Source: Streptomyces capoamus
Lineage (GTDB): Bacteria > Actinomycetota > Actinomycetes > Streptomycetales > Streptomycetaceae
Length of the DNA stretch: 34,789 nt
NCBI RefSeq assembly: GCF_014654935.1
Contig: NZ_BNBF01000001.1
Location: forward strand, 192,935 to 227,723
Direction: 5' to 3'
Positions 31,107-34,789 of the stretch are shown here, piece by piece. Made by a program: the position numbers and the translations under genes. Positions within the stretch are counted from its first letter, which is position 1; each line of letters begins with the position of its first letter. The notes beneath the pieces are model-generated. The model was not told the DNA's origin, ran no database searches, and was given only the letters and a program-made list of their open reading frames with translations.

Positions 31107-31877
31107 GTGCAGATCGACACCGTGCGACGCGGGAGGGTCGCGGCGGCGGCCCTCGGTACCTTCCTCGCCACGCTCTCCGCCTGCGGCAGCCCGGCCCCCA
31201 CGCACGGCCCGCAGGGCGCCCACGGCCTGAGCGCCTCCACGGCCGCCGCGGACCCGGCCCGTATCCCGGGCATCGGTGACCGCCTGTACCGGCGGATCCC
31301 CGCCGGCTCCCGCCAGGTCGTGGCCGTGTACGGCGAGCGCCGGGACTCGGCCGTCTCCCGGGTCGTGCTGTACACGCGGCAGGGTGCCCACTGGCGCACG
31401 GTGGGCGAGTGGCCCGCGCACAACGGGCGCCGCGGCTGGACCGCGCACCACCACGAGGGCGACCAGCGCAGCCCGTCCGGCGTGTTCACCCTCACCGACG
31501 CGGGCGGTGTGCTGGCCGACCCGGGCACCAGGCTGCCCTACGACCAGGCCCGGGCCTACGCGCCCCCGGCCGAGTGGGACGAGGCGCACCAGCACGACTT
31601 CGACTACGTCATCGCCATCGACTACAACCGCGTCAAGGGCACGCCGCCGCGCGACGCCACCCGCCCCTGGGGCACGGACAGGGGCGGCGGCATCTGGCTG
31701 CACATGGACCACGGCAGCGGTACCTCGGCCTGCGTCAGCGTCTCCAGGAAGGCCATGGAGGTCCTGCTGCGCACGCTGGACCCGGCCGGCCGGCCGGTGG
31801 TGGTGATGGGGGACAGGGCGGCCCTCACGGATCAGGGGCGGCCCCGGACCGGTGGCGGGCCGCCCCCGTCGCGGTGA
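31107..31877 (+). CDS. Lipoprotein with L,D-transpeptidase-like domain
   Basis: 256 residues from GTG 31107; a GTG at 31122 is possible. The N-terminus is a lipoprotein signal: VRRGRVAAAALGTFLATLSAC with the lipobox LSAC at 23-26, so Cys26 should be lipidated and the protein tethered outside the membrane. The domain carries QVVAVYGERRDSAVSRVVLYTR, RSPSGVFTLTDAGG, DYVIAIDYN and the active-site-like IWLHMDHGSGTSACVSV (His199, Cys209). This resembles the YkuD/ErfK class that makes 3-3 peptidoglycan crosslinks. The motif is not the textbook HGC (it is TSAC), so the exact activity is less sure. Convergent with the large amidase. Confidence 0.78.
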   Translation: MQIDTVRRGRVAAAALGTFLATLSACGSPAPTHGPQGAHGLSASTAAADPARIPGIGDRLYRRIPAGSRQVVAVYGERRDSAVSRVVLYTRQGAHWRTVGEWPAHNGRRGWTAHHHEGDQRSPSGVFTLTDAGGVLADPGTRLPYDQARAYAPPAEWDEAHQHDFDYVIAIDYNRVKGTPPRDATRPWGTDRGGGIWLHMDHGSGTSACVSVSRKAMEVLLRTLDPAGRPVVVMGDRAALTDQGRPRTGGGPPPSR

Positions 31878-31901
31878 CGGGTTTCCCGGGCCTCGACGAC
31901 G

Positions 31902-34130
31902 CTACCGCCCGGCGGCATCCGCCGGGTGTCCCGGGGCGCCGGCCGCGGCGGAGCCCACCACGTCCACGTCGCTCGCCCGGACGTAGGCCAGCCGGTGGCC
32001 GAACTGGATCTCGTAGTACCGCTCCCGGCCCCACACCACAGGGTTGGGCGTGTCGCTGAAGGACTTCGCGGTGTAGGAACTGCCGACGCCGGCCTGGGTC
32101 ACGTACCGCTGGCCCGCGAGGAAGCCGTACGGCAGCGGGGACGCGGTCGGCTCGTCCATGCCGTCGGGGTAGGCCTCCTCCTCCGGCAGGGCACGCCCGT
32201 ACACCGGGACCTCGTCCAGGCCCTCCTTCGGCGTGACCATGCGCCCGGCCGCGCCGACGGCGGTCGGCTGCTTCCGCGGGTTCTTGAACCAGGCCTTCCG
32301 CCCCTGGAACCAGATCGCCGTCCAGTCGCCGCTGCGGTCGGCGACCGCGAAGGTCTGGCCGGCGGACACGCGCGATCCCAGGTCGTTGACGTCCACCGTG
32401 GAATCGTCGCCGTCCGGCTTGCGGCCGGGGTCCTGGATCAGCGCGGCCTTCTCGTCCGGGGCGGTGTACAGCCGGACGGCGCTGGAGCCGTGCGGCCGAC
32501 ACGGTGAACCACTGCCGCCGCAGCCGGTGAAGGGCGGTTTGTGCTTGCCGTAGTCCGGCAGGATCGTCACCATGTCGCTGTCGGGTCCCGCCGTGGCGCG
32601 CAGCGGTGCGCCGAGGAGGTCGAAGTAGTGCCGCCAGTCCCAGAAGGGGCCCGGGTCGTCGTGCATCTCGGGGATGGTGTCGGCGGTCGGAGCGGGCACG
32701 TTGTCGTGGCCGAAGATGTGCTGCCGGTCGAGCGGGATGTCGTATTTGGCCGCCAGGTACCGCACCAGGCGCGCCGAGGAGCGGTACATCCGCTCCGTGA
32801 ACCAGGTGCCCGGCTGGGTGAGGAACCCCTCGTGCTCGATGCCGATGGAGCGGGCGTTCACGAACTGGCTGCCGGAGTGCCAGGCCTCGTCCTTCGTCCT
32901 GATGTGCTGGGTGACGTGACCGTCGCTGGAGCGGATCGAGTAGTGCCAGGACGACTCCGTCGGGTCCTGCACCGTCTGGAACATGCTCGCCAGGCTCGCC
33001 TCGGTGTCGTGGATGACGATGTACTCGATCGGCTGGTCCCTGGGCCGGTCGGCCAGGTCGTGGTTGCCGTAGCTGTCGCCGATCTCCTCGTACGGCGCGC
33101 CGAGCCAGTCGCAGGCCAGTTCGGCCGGGCACTCCACCTGCTTCGGCCGCTGCGGACCCTGTGAGCGGGGGGCGCGCGGGTGCGGCTGCAGACCCGGGGT
33201 GGCGGGCAGGGTGACGTCCTGTCCCTCGGCGGTGGTGCGGTGCGCTCCCCGGCGGATCAGGGCGAAGACGTCGTCGGCGTACGCCGCGGCTGACGCGACG
33301 TCACGGGTGCCCGGGAAGCGTGCCACCGTCTCCCACCAGTCCGCCGGGTTGGCGCTCAGGGGTTTGCCGAGTTGTCGTTGCGTGGCGGCCAGCAGGGCCG
33401 CTCCGCCGCGGATGTTGGCGACGGCGTCCGTGCGCAGCCGGCCGGCCGGGGCCTCGATCAGGCGCGCCGCGTGCTGCAGGTCCGCCGGCTGCACGGCATG
33501 GCCGACGGCATCCCCGGGGGACGCCTCGGTACCTCCGGCGGGCGCCCCGGTACCCCCGGCGGGCGCCCCGGTACCCCCGGCGGGCGCCTGCGCACCTCCG
33601 GCGGGCGCCTCCGCGGCCCCTGTTGAGGACCCGACGGCCCCTGCGGAGGACCCCGCGCCCGGCGGAATCGAGCCCGCGGTCTGCGCTCCCGATCCCGCCG
33701 TACCCGTACCCGTACCCGTAGCCGCCCCCGCGGCCCCTGCCCCGGAGTCCGCCGCCCCCGCCGCACCCGTGCGCGGCTGGGGCGTGTCGGCGAGCGGGGC
33801 ACGCGGGTCGAGCGTCGGCGCGGACCGCTTGACGCGTTCCATGTCCACGAGGTGCATCGGCCCGAAGCCGCCCGTGACGCTGGGCGAGCCGGGGTGCGAG
33901 TCCCAGCGTGACTGCATGTACGACACGCTCATGAGCACACTGCGCGGTACCTGGAACTCGCGGGCGGCGTCCGTGAAGGCGTCCTGCAGACGCCGGTCCG
34001 CCGCCTCGTCGGCGCCGGACGTCGGGAGGATCAGCAGCGGCGGGAGCAGAGCCGCCCCCGCGATCACGCAGGCCGTCAGACGGCATCTCCGGACGGCCGC
34101 GGGGACATGTGCAGAAACGGTTCTTCTCAT
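31902..34130 (-). CDS. Large secreted peptidoglycan amidase with lysozyme-like N-terminal region
   Basis: 742 residues, ATG at 34130 with GGGAGAG upstream. A signal or anchor helix spans about 17-38. Residues about 45-100 (FQVPRSVLMSVSYMQSRWDSHPG, GFGPMHLVD) and 215-290 (IRGGAALLAATQRQLGK, WWETVARFPG) together look like a transglycosylase/lysozyme-like fold, split by a Gly/Ala/Pro/Thr-rich insert (about 103-213). A zinc amidase domain follows (about 365-495): IEYIVIHDTEAS, SWHYSIRSSDGHVTQHI, EAWHSGSQFVNARSIGIEHEGF, QHIFGHDNVP, DDPGPFWDW. The C-terminal 240 residues are strand-rich and may be SH3-like wall-binding modules. The amidase core resembles the Tat amidase at 4896. The enzyme should cut MurNAc-L-Ala bonds; muramidase activity is unproven. 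Confidence 0.92.
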   Translation of the reverse strand: MRRTVSAHVPAAVRRCRLTACVIAGAALLPPLLILPTSGADEAADRRLQDAFTDAAREFQVPRSVLMSVSYMQSRWDSHPGSPSVTGGFGPMHLVDMERVKRSAPTLDPRAPLADTPQPRTGAAGAADSGAGAAGAATGTGTGTAGSGAQTAGSIPPGAGSSAGAVGSSTGAAEAPAGGAQAPAGGTGAPAGGTGAPAGGTEASPGDAVGHAVQPADLQHAARLIEAPAGRLRTDAVANIRGGAALLAATQRQLGKPLSANPADWWETVARFPGTRDVASAAAYADDVFALIRRGAHRTTAEGQDVTLPATPGLQPHPRAPRSQGPQRPKQVECPAELACDWLGAPYEEIGDSYGNHDLADRPRDQPIEYIVIHDTEASLASMFQTVQDPTESSWHYSIRSSDGHVTQHIRTKDEAWHSGSQFVNARSIGIEHEGFLTQPGTWFTERMYRSSARLVRYLAAKYDIPLDRQHIFGHDNVPAPTADTIPEMHDDPGPFWDWRHYFDLLGAPLRATAGPDSDMVTILPDYGKHKPPFTGCGGSGSPCRPHGSSAVRLYTAPDEKAALIQDPGRKPDGDDSTVDVNDLGSRVSAGQTFAVADRSGDWTAIWFQGRKAWFKNPRKQPTAVGAAGRMVTPKEGLDEVPVYGRALPEEEAYPDGMDEPTASPLPYGFLAGQRYVTQAGVGSSYTAKSFSDTPNPVVWGRERYYEIQFGHRLAYVRASDVDVVGSAAAGAPGHPADAAGR
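33522..33612. repeat. 21-bp tandem repeats in the large amidase
   Basis: Repeats of about 21 bp with core GCGCCCCGGTACCCCCGGCG, three near-perfect units flanked by decayed ones. They encode the heptapeptide TGAPAGG in the linker of the amidase. Confidence 0.8.
33699..33720. repeat. (CGTACC)n hexanucleotide array
   Basis: Three and a half copies of GTACCC/CGTACC, encoding a Gly-Thr dipeptide run in the same amidase linker. Confidence 0.8.
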
Positions 34131-34328
34131 CGCAGAGGCTCTCCCAACCACGCTCGCTCGCGACCAGGACAAAGGAGTTGCCCGTGGTGCCACCCCTCGT
34201 ACGTTTCCGTGCCCCGCGCGCCGTGTCGTGGCGAGCGTCACCGGGGTGGACCAGCGGCCCGGCAGAGGCCACCCGGTTGGTGGCAGTGACTCCGCTGCCC
34301 GGGGCAGCCGCGCGTGGCCGCACGCGGC

Positions 34329-34789
34329 TCACTCCTCGACCGGGTCGGGACGCCAGTCGGGGTGCCCCGGCATCGGCGGGGTGCGGGGGCCGTGCAGCCA
34401 CGGTGTCAGGAACGGGCCGAGGTCCTCGCCCGCGACCCGGGACACCAGGCGGACGAAGTCCCGGGTGCCGGCCGCCCGGCCGCGGTACTCGGTCACCCAG
34501 GCCCGCTCGATCCGGTCGAACGTCTCCTCGCCGACCTTCTCCCGCAGCGCGAACAGCACCAGCGCCGAACCGTCGTACCGCATCACCTTGAACAAGGTGT
34601 CCCCGGTGGGCTCGGCGGGTGCTCCCTCGTCGTGCCGCCACTGGTCGTGCTGCTCGTACGCCGCCCGCATCACGGACTCCAGGTCCGCACCGCCGTGCTC
34701 GTCCGAGTAGAGCCTTTCGTAGAAGCGGGCGTGACCCTCGCTCAGCCACAGGTCGGACCAGCGCCGGATGGCGACGCTGTCACCCGTCC
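34329..34789 (-). CDS. M1-family metallopeptidase, C-terminal fragment
   Basis: The gene enters from beyond base 34789; 152 residues of its C-terminus are visible, ending PDWRPDPVEE. The visible TGDSVAIRRWSDLWLSEGHARFYERLYSDE is the segment after the HExxH motif of M1 aminopeptidases. The Glu in WLSEGHA corresponds to the third zinc ligand (the 'NEGFA' motif). Next come the helical segments LFKVMRYDGSALVLFALREKVGEETFDRIERAWVTEYRGR and FLTPWLHGPRTPP, usual in actinobacterial M1 proteins. The HExxH and any signal peptide are outside the window. Confidence 0.88.
   Translation of the reverse strand, partial: TGDSVAIRRWSDLWLSEGHARFYERLYSDEHGGADLESVMRAAYEQHDQWRHDEGAPAEPTGDTLFKVMRYDGSALVLFALREKVGEETFDRIERAWVTEYRGRAAGTRDFVRLVSRVAGEDLGPFLTPWLHGPRTPPMPGHPDWRPDPVEE

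Noticed and set aside
34131..34328. A plus-strand frame starting GTG after AAAGGAG near 34170
   Set aside because: It runs antisense into the M1 peptidase and its translation has no coding character; the stretch is better seen as the promoter region of the large amidase.

Overview
This window is high-G+C actinobacterial chromosome and looks like Streptomyces. The reasons are the strong G/C third-position bias, dense genes with ATGA overlaps, a conservon (cvnA-D), Streptomyces-type conserved proteins (DUF5709, DUF6397, MHYT), a Tat-exported amidase and a single rare TTA codon. I saw no tRNA, rRNA, CRISPR array, transposase or prophage gene. Two genes run off the edges: a lasso cyclase at the left and an M1 peptidase at the right.

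Layout. 1-449 (-): the start of a lasso peptide cluster, with the N-terminus of the cyclase and, upstream of it, a 36-codon precursor whose predicted core LLQRSGNDRLILSKN is citrulassin-like. 450-1376: a long non-coding stretch. 1377-1727 (+): a small unknown protein, possibly leaderless. 1909-4793 (-): an aldehyde dehydrogenase carrying the TTA codon, preceded by an AcoR-like GAF regulator. 4896-6117 (-): a Tat amidase and a repeat-containing unknown. 6353-10379: the xylose locus, with ROK regulator and xylB divergent from xylA and a repeat-bearing control region between. 10380-14018: simple repeats, a small membrane protein, two unknowns, an MpaB/DUF2236 oxygenase and a SAM methyltransferase.

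14162-21577: a signalling block. An MHYT membrane sensor is followed by cvnA, cvnB, cvnC, a 243-bp gap, then cvnD. After these come a convergent PPOX/F420 oxidoreductase, a second roadblock gene very similar to cvnB, and a DUF6397 protein. 21611-26771: TesB thioesterase, a Ski2-like DExH helicase, a YdjM-type membrane protein, the cysteine-free L31 (rpmE2) and a DUF5709 protein. 27243-30826 (-): two overlapping ABC exporter half-transporters whose degenerate motifs predict one dead and one working ATP site. 31107-34789: cell-wall genes (a lipoprotein L,D-transpeptidase-like protein and a large lysozyme-like/amidase protein), then the end of an M1 metallopeptidase.

The most interesting item is the lasso precursor, which is easily missed because of its size. 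Next are the asymmetric ABC pair, the conservon with its MHYT neighbour and extra roadblock gene, the TTA codon in the aldehyde dehydrogenase, and the tandem 17-bp repeats between xylA and xylB. All family assignments are by eye from motifs; no database search was run.
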